64,000 nt of DNA from Sphingobacterium sp. SRCM116780 (GTDB lineage: Bacteria; Bacteroidota; Bacteroidia; Sphingobacteriales; Sphingobacteriaceae). The DNA lies in contig NZ_CP090446.1 in assembly GCF_021442025.1 (NCBI RefSeq), positions 868,001 through 932,000 on the forward strand, read 5' to 3'. How positions within the stretch are numbered: the first letter of the stretch is position 1; the number at the start of each line of letters is the position of its first letter. A program made the position numbers and the translations under genes. Of the stretch, positions 38,095-46,449 are shown one piece after another. The notes beneath the pieces are model-generated. The model had not been told where the DNA came from and made no database searches. It saw only the letters and a program-made list of their open reading frames with translations.

Positions 38095-38949
38095 ATGAAA
38101 AGTATAACCAGAGAAACCACATTACTACAAAAGGACGATTTATTTGCTGTTTATAAGTATGTAGAAGCAAAGTTTGATTATCCATTACACATTCATCATG
38201 AATATGAAATCAATTTGGTGTGCCATACAAAGGGAACAAGAATCATTGGGGACTCCATTGAATCCTTTGACACTATAGATCTCATTTTAGTTGGACCAAA
38301 TTTACCCCATAAATGGAAAGCACCGACGTATAACAATACGACTGTTATCACCGTATTTTTTCATGATTTACTTTCCAATTCTTTTTTCAATAAAAGTCAT
38401 TTTAGACAGATCAAGGAAATGTTATTGCGATCTAAACACGGTTTAGATTTTTCAGAAGAAACAAAGTTAAAAGTAGTCGATATGTTGTTTAAGCTAAGTG
38501 AAACTACAGGCTTTAATTCTTCATTGCTTTTTCTGTCTATCCTTCAGGAATTGGCAGAATGCCCTTCACAAAGGCCTTTAGCAAGTATTTCGTATGATCG
38601 ATCTAAGATTATGCATGAACACAAAAGTAGGAGGATAGCGCAGATATGTAATTATATCGAGAATAACTACGAGAAACAAATCAGCTTAGCACAAGTATCC
38701 GATATGATCGGTATGACAGAAACTTCGCTGAGCCATTTCTTTAAAAAAAGAACAAGCAGAACTTTTTCTAAGTTCTTAACAGAAGTACGCGTAAGTCAAG
38801 CGTTAAAATTGTTGATCAATACAACGCATACTATTTCTGAAATTAGTTACAGTTGCGGTTTCAATAATCTCTCTAATTTCAATAGAACATTTAAAAGTGT
38901 AAAAGGGTTAACACCGTCAGATTATCGCAAAACGATGGTTAATGAATAG
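38095..38949 (+). CDS. AraC-family transcriptional regulator
   Basis: 284 residues. The N-terminal cupin-type sensor domain includes YPLHIHHEYEINLV and ILVGPNLPHKWKAP, with likely sugar-binding histidines. Two C-terminal helix-turn-helix units (about 185-284) include ISLAQVSDMIGMTETSLSHF and ISEISYSCGFNNLSNFNRTF, with the family end LTPSDYRK. It is divergent from susC with 122 bp between, so it is the likely activator of the PUL in response to the released sugar. Confidence 0.93.
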   Translation: MKSITRETTLLQKDDLFAVYKYVEAKFDYPLHIHHEYEINLVCHTKGTRIIGDSIESFDTIDLILVGPNLPHKWKAPTYNNTTVITVFFHDLLSNSFFNKSHFRQIKEMLLRSKHGLDFSEETKLKVVDMLFKLSETTGFNSSLLFLSILQELAECPSQRPLASISYDRSKIMHEHKSRRIAQICNYIENNYEKQISLAQVSDMIGMTETSLSHFFKKRTSRTFSKFLTEVRVSQALKLLINTTHTISEISYSCGFNNLSNFNRTFKSVKGLTPSDYRKTMVNE

Positions 38950-39102
38950 ACTGCACAAGATTTAAAAAATACCTTTCGCATTAATGAGTCAGATCTGATT
39001 CGGATAAATCTACTCAGGTCCTATACTTATGAAAATAAGAAAATATAGAACCTGAGAGAATTAGATTGAAAGTGTTTTTATAACTCTTTAATAATGAATT
39101 AA

Positions 39103-39474
39103 TTATGGAATTATTTTAAAGTTTTTGTCTAATAAAAGCATAACACAGGTTAAGATGCACATCGCTAATGCATTATAAAAATGATGGTATTCTTGATGAG
39201 CCATATGCGCTGTAAAAGCGCCGATTGCAAATGGGAATAAAAATAAAATACCTATATTTCGATAAGCGGGTTTAAAAATACCAACCAGTGCTAAAATAAT
39301 CCCCAATAGTTCACCAATACCAATAAGAAGGGTAGGAGTTTTGCTAAAACCCAGTGCTTGCATGTTTTGCATCATGGATGATTTCTGAAATACCTTAAAC
39401 AATGATGCATAGCCAAAGACGTAGACATAATATGCATAACTCATCCAATAAATAATCATTTTGTAATTTTCCAT
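39103..39474 (-). CDS. DoxX-family membrane protein
   Basis: About 123 residues from ATG 39474; the TTG at 39492 is less likely. Four membrane helices are seen. The family segment YVYVFGYASLFKVFQKSSMM and ALGFSKTPTLLIGIGELLGI are typical of DoxX-like proteins, small redox-linked membrane proteins. It is divergent from an HxlR regulator with 89 bp between, a common arrangement in which HxlR represses the DoxX gene. The hairpin at 39013-39056 may end its transcript weakly. Confidence 0.8.
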   Translation of the reverse strand: MENYKMIIYWMSYAYYVYVFGYASLFKVFQKSSMMQNMQALGFSKTPTLLIGIGELLGIILALVGIFKPAYRNIGILFLFPFAIGAFTAHMAHQEYHHFYNALAMCILTCVMLLLDKNFKIIP

Positions 39475-39563
39475 ATTAAAATTTTTATTCAAAGATATTT
39501 CCTAACTTTCAGTAAAGGAAGAACATACATAATTGTATGATACTGACAAAAAAGTAAGTGACA

Positions 39564-39923
39564 ATGAGAAAGGAAAAATCGACTAACAGTCTAAATGAGC
39601 AATATTTGAATAAGAATTGTGGTATTACTTTCACGATGTCGAAAATTGATGGTCGTTGGAAAATAAATATTCTAGCCTTTTTGATGAACAATAAGAAGCT
39701 TCGGTATAGCGAATTAAAGAATAGACTGGAGGGGATTTCAGAGCGGATGTTGATTTCAAAATTAAAGGAATTAGAGCAAGATGGTTTGATAAATCGTATC
39801 GTTCATCAACAAATACCACCAAAAGTAGAATATGAATTAACAGCATTGGCGTATTCTTTAAAGGATATTCTTCTGTTGATGGACCAATGGGGAGAGGAAA
39901 ATCTAAATGAAACCAAGAAATAA
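39564..39923 (+). CDS. HxlR-family winged-helix regulator
   Basis: 119 residues from ATG 39564, preferred over GTG 39558. The HxlR pattern is complete: MSKIDGRWKINILAFLMNNK, LRYSELKNRLEGISERMLIS and KLKELEQDGLINRIVHQQIP, then the dimerisation helix. A cysteine close before the helix (NKNCGITF) is where redox- or aldehyde-sensing HxlR proteins keep theirs. It likely controls the divergent DoxX gene. Confidence 0.92.
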   Translation: MRKEKSTNSLNEQYLNKNCGITFTMSKIDGRWKINILAFLMNNKKLRYSELKNRLEGISERMLISKLKELEQDGLINRIVHQQIPPKVEYELTALAYSLKDILLLMDQWGEENLNETKK

Positions 39924-40018
39924 ACTTATCGACTCTTTACTTATATTGTTAATGAGATTTACGGTTTTATAACGAATAATAGCTGGGCTATCACTTTTCA
40001 TTAAACTGGGGTACTAAT

Positions 40019-40126
40019 ATGAGTTCGGAAGCATCTATTTTTGTCAAGCATGAAGAGCTGTATTTTCATGAAGAGCTGTATTTTATGGAAGTTAGAAGAT
40101 CTGTAGAAAAGACATTTAAAATATAA
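40019..40126 (+). CDS. Possible small ORF with in-frame 18-bp tandem duplication
   Basis: 35 codons: MSSEASIFVK, then HEELYF twice, then MEVRRSVEKTFKI. The 18-bp unit CATGAAGAGCTGTATTTT occurs twice in exact tandem (40049-40066 and 40067-40084). It ends 16 bp before the carboxymuconolactone-decarboxylase-like gene. It may be a real small gene, a leader peptide or the scar of a longer gene; coding is not proven. Confidence 0.35.
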   Translation: MSSEASIFVKHEELYFHEELYFMEVRRSVEKTFKI

Positions 40127-40142
40127 TAATAACAAAGAAAAA

Positions 40143-40577
40143 ATGGAAAAACGTATTAAAATTGATCAAGTAGAGCCAGTTGGATATAAAGCAATCTTGG
40201 GTCTAGAGAAATTTATTGAAAGTACTCCTTTGAGCAGAACCCACAAGGAGTTGATAAAAATCAGAGCATCACAGATTAACGGTTGTGCGTTTTGTATAGA
40301 TATGCATACCAAAGAGGCACGTAAGGCAGGTGAGACAGAACAGCGAATATACGCCCTTAATGCATGGCGCGATACGTCATTCTTTTCTGAAGATGAACGC
40401 GCAATCCTAGCTTTGACAGAGGAAGTAACTTTAATAAGTAATCATGTGAAAGATGAAACTTATCAAGCGGCTTTAAAAGTATTAGGTGAGACCTATCTGG
40501 CTCAGGTTATTCTAGCGATTATCACCATTAACGCATGGAATAGAATTGGGATAGCAACCCAGTTAATGCCAGTATAG
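40143..40577 (+). CDS. Carboxymuconolactone decarboxylase family (AhpD-like) protein
   Basis: 144 residues, all helical, with the AhpD-type redox motif GCAFCIDMHTKEARKAGETE (CxxC plus His three residues on) and LNAWRDTSFF. Such proteins often act as alkylhydroperoxidase-like peroxidases; the CxxC and downstream His support that rather than decarboxylase activity. The nearest paralogue is 42459-42896, on the other side of a MocR regulator. Own terminator follows. Confidence 0.9.
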   Translation: MEKRIKIDQVEPVGYKAILGLEKFIESTPLSRTHKELIKIRASQINGCAFCIDMHTKEARKAGETEQRIYALNAWRDTSFFSEDERAILALTEEVTLISNHVKDETYQAALKVLGETYLAQVILAIITINAWNRIGIATQLMPV

Positions 40578-40611
40578 CTCTTTAAGCAATTGATTTAAAA
40601 TAGTAAAGAAT

Positions 40612-40648
40612 GAGACTGTTTCAACTTATGAAGCAGTCTCTTTTTTTT
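40612..40648 (+). terminator. Intrinsic terminator
   Basis: A 12-bp stem starting GAGACTG and ending CAGTCTC, followed by eight T. It lies 35 bp after the AhpD-like gene. Confidence 0.88.
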
Positions 40649-40832
40649 ATAATTATTCTACCATTGATTGCAGCAAACGATTAAAGATGGTTTAAACAAA
40701 TTGTTGTATGATGATCGAAAAACCATTTTTAAAATCTGATTGCTGTTTATGTAAGTCTAATCGTATACTGTGAAAAAACAAAGGTCTTTTGGGTTATATT
40801 TGCATTATAAAACTTACAAAAATATAACGCAA

Positions 40833-42293
40833 ATGTTACCGTACAAATCACTCATACAGCTAGATCGGGATTCTTCTATTGCATTGTACATTCAGATTTG
40901 TAATAACTTTATAACATTGATTACTAAGGGTATACTGCAGCCAGCGGATATATTACCAAGTTCTCGAATACTTGCCGATTTAATAGAAGTCAATAGAAAC
41001 ACGATTAAATTAGCTTATGAAGAATTAATTAGTCAAGGATGGGCTGAATCGATCGAACGGAAAGGCGTTTTTGCTTTATCTAATCTTCCTATCCGCTCTA
41101 CTAATAAAATGGATCATGAACTGGAAAAATTTAAATCGGATGAATCATTTATATGGAATAAACCTCCTGAAATAAGTGGAGAACGAGCGCATTTTAAAAA
41201 ACTAAATCTAACGATTGACGGTGGGTTCCCAGATGTTCGTATGACACCTGTTGATCTGTTAATGCGTGAATATCGTAGCATCTCAAGAAAGTTTTACGGA
41301 AAAGATTTTTTAAAATATGGAAATCCAAAAGGATCTGAACGTCTTAGAATAATACTGAGCAGCTATCTTGCAAATACAAGAGGTTTGGTTGTTAACCCTG
41401 AAAATATACTCATCACCAAAGGCAGTCAAATGGGTATTTTTCTCTCTGCTCAACTTTTATTAAACCCATTGGATCATGTGGCTGTTGGTGTATCCAATTA
41501 TAATGCTGCAGATGAAACCTTTCAATATAGGGGGGCAAATCTTGTAAGGATTCCTATTGACGAATATGGTATGGATGTCGATTACCTAGAAGATGTTTTA
41601 AGAGAAAAAAATATTAAAGCGGTATATATTGTTCCTCATCACCATTTTCCAACAACTGTGACGATGATTATGGAGCGACGTTTAAAACTGTTGAATCTTG
41701 CCAAAGAATATCGTTTTGCTATTATTGAGGATGATTATGATTTTGATTTTCATTATAACAATAAGCCATATCTTCCACTAGCTAGCATCGATCATCATCA
41801 TAATGTTATTTATATAGGCTCAATTACCAAAACTTTCGCTCCAGCCTTACGGATAGGATTTTTGATAAGTTCACAACCTTTTGTTGAAGCTGCTACAGCA
41901 TTGAGGCATATGGTTGATAGACAGGGAGATTCCTTGTTAGAGGAAGCGTTTTCAGCATTATTTGAAAATGGAGAGATGGAAAGGCATTATCGAAAATCCC
42001 TAAAAGTTTATAAAACGCGAAGAGATCTGTTTTGCGAACTCTTACAGAAAAATTTCAATGGAGTTATAGATTTTAAAATTCCAGAAGGAGGACTTGCAGT
42101 ATGGTCCGTTTTTGACAAAAATATTGATTTGAAAAAAATGTCTGAAAATGCATTAAGCAATGGGCTAAATGTCGAAGACGGTTCCTTCTATAAAAATGAA
42201 GTATTTAATGTAAACGGTATAAGGATGGGATTTGCATCTCTTAATGAGGCTGAAATTCAACAGGCTCTTGATATTTTGAAAAAAAGTCTATAA
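40833..42293 (+). CDS. MocR-type regulator (GntR winged helix fused to aminotransferase)
   Basis: 486 residues from ATG 40833. The GTG at 40770 is in frame, but the -7-like box TATATTTG at 40795-40802 lies between the two, favouring the later start. The N-terminal GntR helix-turn-helix (about 1-75; LPSSRILADLIEVNRNTIKL) is joined to a fold-type I PLP domain with the cofactor lysine in GSITKTFAPALR and IIEDDYDFDFHY before it. MocR proteins use PLP or its adducts as effector, typically controlling vitamin B6 or amine genes. Here it probably controls the AhpD-like gene 165 bp downstream. Confidence 0.92.
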   Translation: MLPYKSLIQLDRDSSIALYIQICNNFITLITKGILQPADILPSSRILADLIEVNRNTIKLAYEELISQGWAESIERKGVFALSNLPIRSTNKMDHELEKFKSDESFIWNKPPEISGERAHFKKLNLTIDGGFPDVRMTPVDLLMREYRSISRKFYGKDFLKYGNPKGSERLRIILSSYLANTRGLVVNPENILITKGSQMGIFLSAQLLLNPLDHVAVGVSNYNAADETFQYRGANLVRIPIDEYGMDVDYLEDVLREKNIKAVYIVPHHHFPTTVTMIMERRLKLLNLAKEYRFAIIEDDYDFDFHYNNKPYLPLASIDHHHNVIYIGSITKTFAPALRIGFLISSQPFVEAATALRHMVDRQGDSLLEEAFSALFENGEMERHYRKSLKVYKTRRDLFCELLQKNFNGVIDFKIPEGGLAVWSVFDKNIDLKKMSENALSNGLNVEDGSFYKNEVFNVNGIRMGFASLNEAEIQQALDILKKSL

Positions 42294-42458
42294 ATAAGCT
42301 GCGTTAAGTAGCAAAATAATAAACAATCTTCAGATTAAACAACTATTACCTTTGAAACCAATTTTTATAAGATTTTGAAAGGTGATCTCTGGGCTATTTA
42401 AATTTTGATATCTGGTACATGAACATGGGCCAATTTGTATTTAAATTTGTATAAAAAA

Positions 42459-42896
42459 ATGGCTAAAAGGAAATTATTAAAAGATGTTGATCCACAAGCA
42501 TTTGATACAATGCTTGGATTCGAAAAGTACTTAACAACAAGTTCGTTGAGTAAAATCCATGCGGAGTTAATCAAAATCAGAGTTTCTCAAATTAATGGTT
42601 GCTCCTATTGTATCGACAAACATATTCAGGACGCCCTAAAATATGGAGAGCAACCGCGTAGAATTTTTCTCCTTAGTGTTTGGAGAGATACATTTTTGTT
42701 CTCTAAGGAAGAACAAGCCATATTGGCTCTAGTGGAAGAAATAACTTTAATTGCTCAACATGGTGTTTCTGATGAGGTGTACGATACAGCCATAACTGTA
42801 TTAGGACAGCAATATACGACAGAAGTAATGATGGCAATCATTGCGATGAATGCTTGGAATCGTGTTGGGATAACAACTGGAAGAGAACCTGAATAA
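42459..42896 (+). CDS. Carboxymuconolactone decarboxylase family (AhpD-like) protein, second copy
   Basis: 145 residues from ATG 42459, preferred over TTG 42435. INGCSYCIDKHIQDALKYGE keeps the CxxC and His of AhpD-type peroxidases, and the FLLSVWRDTFLFS block matches the first copy (LNAWRDTSFFS). It directly follows the MocR gene on the same strand, the usual position of a MocR target. The pair of paralogues flanking the regulator suggests a local duplication. Confidence 0.88.
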   Translation: MAKRKLLKDVDPQAFDTMLGFEKYLTTSSLSKIHAELIKIRVSQINGCSYCIDKHIQDALKYGEQPRRIFLLSVWRDTFLFSKEEQAILALVEEITLIAQHGVSDEVYDTAITVLGQQYTTEVMMAIIAMNAWNRVGITTGREPE

Positions 42897-42944
42897 CCAT
42901 CTGATGAACATATAAAATGAATAGCATCCAGGATCTCGACCTTA

Positions 42945-44681
42945 TTAGTTGACTTTCACAGGCTTTGTCCTTTCAGAAATACCATTTTCATTAAATGATT
43001 CTATCGAAAAGTAATAAGATTGGTCTGTGGTTAGACTTTTTAATTCAAGTGAGTTATCCTCATAAACCATCCACGAATTATAGAGCTTATCAGGAGCAAT
43101 ACCCCAAAGGATATTATACCCTTGCGTACCTGGCTGTTTATCCCAGGTAATTTTGGCATCTCTGCGATCCGTATGACGGTTTACAGTGAAGTGGCTGATT
43201 TTTGCAGGAACTTTTCCATTGCCAATTCCAAATACCCGTAAGCCAGAAATGGCAAGGTGAGGAGTTGGGACATGAATGTTTTTATATCGGACATATCGGA
43301 CTGTTTCAGCATCTTTCAGTTCCACATAATCGTTTGGTACATCTTTATAGCTATTTGCTCTGTCAATAAGTGTACGCCATATTTTTCCATCAACGGAACC
43401 TTCAATCAGATAGCGGTGATATAGCCCATCTATTCTTCCATAAAGATTTGATTTATAATCATGGTAATTTACCTGGATGGCATATACCTTTCCTGGTTTC
43501 TGCAAATCGATCTCTATCCATTGCTTATCGTCATTTCCTTCAGCCAGCCAAAATGTTTTTACACTTTCATCCGTAATATTAGCAGGTTTAAAATCTTCTT
43601 TAAAAGAAGATGCCTTTACAGGCTTATTATAAGATAACAGCATCCAGCCTCTAAAATCACCTTGTTTGTCTGGCACGGTCGGAGCAAAATGTGGGTAATC
43701 TCCAAAAGATGTATTGGAATACATCAGTCCATCTTTATCGAAATAAGTTGGAAACATCGCTAGACGTCTTTCCCATCCGATATTTGCAGAAACAGCCATC
43801 GAAGCAAAATGCCAGTAGGTATCCTGTGGACCAATCACCGTACTACCATGTCCTGCTCCATTCATAAATCCTCCAGGTTTATAAAAAACAGGGTTATTAG
43901 GGGCATAATGATAAGGTCCTAATGAAGAGTCACTCATGTATACACCATCACCATAAACATTAAATTCTGTACCTGGAGCAGCATATTGCATATAGTACTT
44001 ATTGTTATGTTTAGTTAACCATGGCCCTTCAATATATCCTCCCAACACCGTATCCGCATGGTTCTCACCAAAACGTTCCCAGCCATGTTTTTTACCATCC
44101 AGGTTAAATAGCTCAAAGGTCTCGTCCGATGGACGGAAACGGAGATCTTTATTTAAGGTTTTTGCCCTGATCGGAAATGTATTGGAAGAACCCCAAAACA
44201 TATAAGCCTGTCCATCATCATCAATAAATAAATCAGGATCCTGAAGGTCATTTAAAATACCAGGTACAGCTTTCCAATCTCCTTTTTTAGGATTGTCGGT
44301 ATAAAGAATACTCATGGAACCAGAAGGATCACCAGCAACATACAAAACCGAATCTTTATAATTATGAGCAGCAGGTGCATTTGAACCCTGAAAATACCAT
44401 TTCTCAGGAGTAATAAAATTCCAATTGAGCAAATCCGTCGAATGCCAGTATCCCATAGACCTGGTGACAAACATATAATATTCATTTCTAAACTTAACCA
44501 CAGCCGGATCTGCTCCTGAACGGTAAGAGATATCCTTATGCGCATTATAAATCATATAGGTGTAATCAACATTAATTGGATTACAATAGGTGCTCATTTG
44601 AGTCGTTTGTGCTTGTAAATGAGATCGATTGCACAATCCCAGTAGGATCAAAAAAGGTAAAATGGCGATTAGCTTGTTCAT
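42945..44681 (-). CDS. Secreted GH43-family glycosidase with discoidin-like and FN3-like domains
   Basis: 578 residues with a signal peptide. The five-bladed propeller domain (about 33-345) carries the GH43 triad: Asp58 in RSGADPAV, Asp148 in LQDPDLFIDDDG and Glu218 in YIEGPWL. An F5/8-type (CBM32-like) domain follows (about 365-490; KQWIEIDLQKPGKVYAIQVN), then a fibronectin-III-like domain to the end. GH43 enzymes cleave arabinosides or xylosides. It is 4 kb from the SusC/D locus and convergent with the CMD gene, so it may act on the same plant glycan but is a separate transcript. Confidence 0.9.
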   Translation of the reverse strand: MNKLIAILPFLILLGLCNRSHLQAQTTQMSTYCNPINVDYTYMIYNAHKDISYRSGADPAVVKFRNEYYMFVTRSMGYWHSTDLLNWNFITPEKWYFQGSNAPAAHNYKDSVLYVAGDPSGSMSILYTDNPKKGDWKAVPGILNDLQDPDLFIDDDGQAYMFWGSSNTFPIRAKTLNKDLRFRPSDETFELFNLDGKKHGWERFGENHADTVLGGYIEGPWLTKHNNKYYMQYAAPGTEFNVYGDGVYMSDSSLGPYHYAPNNPVFYKPGGFMNGAGHGSTVIGPQDTYWHFASMAVSANIGWERRLAMFPTYFDKDGLMYSNTSFGDYPHFAPTVPDKQGDFRGWMLLSYNKPVKASSFKEDFKPANITDESVKTFWLAEGNDDKQWIEIDLQKPGKVYAIQVNYHDYKSNLYGRIDGLYHRYLIEGSVDGKIWRTLIDRANSYKDVPNDYVELKDAETVRYVRYKNIHVPTPHLAISGLRVFGIGNGKVPAKISHFTVNRHTDRRDAKITWDKQPGTQGYNILWGIAPDKLYNSWMVYEDNSLELKSLTTDQSYYFSIESFNENGISERTKPVKVN

Positions 44682-44969
44682 CTTAATTTGTTTGTTCGTC
44701 TTTTATTTATTCTGCTATCCTTGATGTTTTATTTATTCACATCAGGGAACCTGTATTGATTTTCTAAGCTTTTGGAGTCCATCTTTCTGTATTAGGAAAG
44801 GATTAGTTGTTAACTATTTCGCAAAGAATAGGTAATATACTTAAAATTTTGAAATTTAAAATCGTGATAATACTAAAAACTCTGTAAAAAGAAAAGCCAA
44901 TCTTTCGATTAGCTTTTCTTATATGATCGCGCAGGAATTAACATTTGGTGTTAAGGTGCATTTAATCAG
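44682..44969. other. Intergenic region upstream of the GH43 gene
   Basis: No gene is seen. It holds the GH43 promoter region and, at its downstream edge, the hairpin repeat at 44889-44938. Confidence 0.5.
44889..44938 (-). repeat. Diverged copy of the tRNA-Lys 3'-end/terminator repeat
   Basis: Reads AAGAAAAGCCAATCTTTCGA, then TTAGCTTTTCTTATATGATC, then GCGCAGGAATT. It matches 50819-50867 and 50961-51011, where the sequence is the terminator plus the 3' end of tRNA-Lys. Here it also forms a hairpin and lies 31 bp after the zinc-ribbon gene, so it can act as that gene's terminator. It may mark one end of an inserted segment. Confidence 0.65.
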
Positions 44970-46160
44970 TTACTGATTTCTTGTTAGCTGATAATCGTAT
45001 AAAATTTTCCCATCGGGAGAGATCACGTACATACCACTTATATAATCCATTTCTTCTCCAGCACTATATTGCACTGCAAAACCCTCTTTACATTTGGCAC
45101 TACTCTCATACGTCATTGATTTCGCTGGCAAGACCCATAAAATTTTACCTGTCTGAACATCTAGACTTTGTAAAGTTGTTGGAGCATCTTCACTAGCATT
45201 AATATTGGTTGCGATTAGGAGGGTTGTTTTGTCTTGATAAATAATCTCAGGATCAAAATACTTCCTGTTAGGTGTGAAATTTTCTAGCTCTCCTTGATTT
45301 TTAATCTGACCAGGTCTCATTTTAGACAATTTATCTGAATAATTAAAACTAAAATAACTGTCAGTTATGAGTTTGGCTTCTGCATCTCTAAAAGAAGTCC
45401 AGTCGTCTCCATTAAAAAGTTGATCAGATGCAATGATATAATGAAATTTGTTACCTTCGTTTGTCATAATCGTTAAATTGTCATCATCAAAACTTACATT
45501 TGCAATACCTGCACTTATTTCAGGATGATTCTTAAACATCGTTTTTGTTACTTCAACCAAGGTATTTGCAGCACGATCAACTTTGAAGATTTTAGATTCT
45601 TTATAAATCATATATACCGATTGATCAGTGGTAACACGATAGGTTGAAGAAGAATTATCAAGACGTCTTATTTTATTAAAAAGAATTTCATCTTTCACCT
45701 GTTTTTTTGTTACTGGATCAATGATGACAACATGTGTATTCACAAAATCATTATGTTCGTTTTCATCTCTTAAAAATTCTCTGGCTAATCTTAAAAACAT
45801 CGGTTTCCCAGAAATCGAATTCGTATAAACAATATCGTCAACACTTGAAAAATCATATGCTTCTTTTTCCACTTTGTCTGGTTCCTGTTTCTCTGGAACA
45901 AGTAATTGGATACTGAATAACAAAATTACAAAAATAACACCTGCTAAAATAGCGAGGGCAGTTTTATTTTTAGCTGGATCAACAGATGTGGTTGAAGTAC
46001 CTTGATAATTATGATTATAGTTTACATTCACATTAATATCATCGCTATCCAGGAAATACTCCGTTTCGCAGCTATCACATTTATAATAATCTGGCTTAAT
46101 TACTGTTTTACGGATACTGCCACAGTTAGGGCATTTTATTGCTTTAATATTTTTAGCCAT
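44970..46160 (-). CDS. Membrane-anchored zinc-ribbon protein
   Basis: 396 residues. The N-terminal zinc ribbon has CPNC (10-13) and CDSC (28-31). It is followed by a linker rich in Asn and Tyr, one membrane helix (about 65-87) and a C-terminal domain of about 300 residues with beta-propeller-like repeats (for example TTLQSLDVQTGKILWVLP, a PQQ/WD-type blade). It is the last gene of an operon with a small membrane protein and an SPFH protein. That resembles the B. subtilis ydjGHI-type set, where a zinc-ribbon membrane protein works with an SPFH protein. Function otherwise unknown. Confidence 0.75.
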   Translation of the reverse strand: MAKNIKAIKCPNCGSIRKTVIKPDYYKCDSCETEYFLDSDDINVNVNYNHNYQGTSTTSVDPAKNKTALAILAGVIFVILLFSIQLLVPEKQEPDKVEKEAYDFSSVDDIVYTNSISGKPMFLRLAREFLRDENEHNDFVNTHVVIIDPVTKKQVKDEILFNKIRRLDNSSSTYRVTTDQSVYMIYKESKIFKVDRAANTLVEVTKTMFKNHPEISAGIANVSFDDDNLTIMTNEGNKFHYIIASDQLFNGDDWTSFRDAEAKLITDSYFSFNYSDKLSKMRPGQIKNQGELENFTPNRKYFDPEIIYQDKTTLLIATNINASEDAPTTLQSLDVQTGKILWVLPAKSMTYESSAKCKEGFAVQYSAGEEMDYISGMYVISPDGKILYDYQLTRNQ

Positions 46161-46193
46161 AGCTGGTTAACATTCAATTTTATCGTTCATAAA

Positions 46194-46432
46194 TTACAGT
46201 TTTGGCTGTGCTCTGTTTCCCCCTTCTTTGTTATAGCCTGTCTGATTACCCTTAAAGAAAAAGCCGTAAACAATCAATAAAACAACAATTAAAATGGCTA
46301 GTAGGACTAAAGTTAGACTACTTTTGATTACCTCATCCAAACTTACTAGATGGATACCCCATATTCTTAACATAACAATGGCCACAAATGCCATAATCAA
46401 TAGGGTAGCAAGAATGCCTATAAATTTTTCAT
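46194..46432 (-). pseudogene. Small membrane protein with frameshift at start (A5 run)
   Basis: The best start is ATG 46432-46430, but the next codons in the given sequence are AAA AAT TTA TAG, a stop. One extra A in the A5 run (46425-46429) would restore MKKFIGILATLLIMAFVAIV and join the long downstream frame. That frame has two membrane helices and ends GNRAQPKL, 78 or 79 residues in all. As written, translation would have to begin at TTG 46400 or ATG 46394, inside the first helix. It lies 17 bp after the SPFH gene and 33 bp before the zinc-ribbon gene, so it belongs to that operon. Either a true indel or a homopolymer error. Confidence 0.6.
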
Positions 46433-46449
46433 ATTAAACAGATTTAAGC

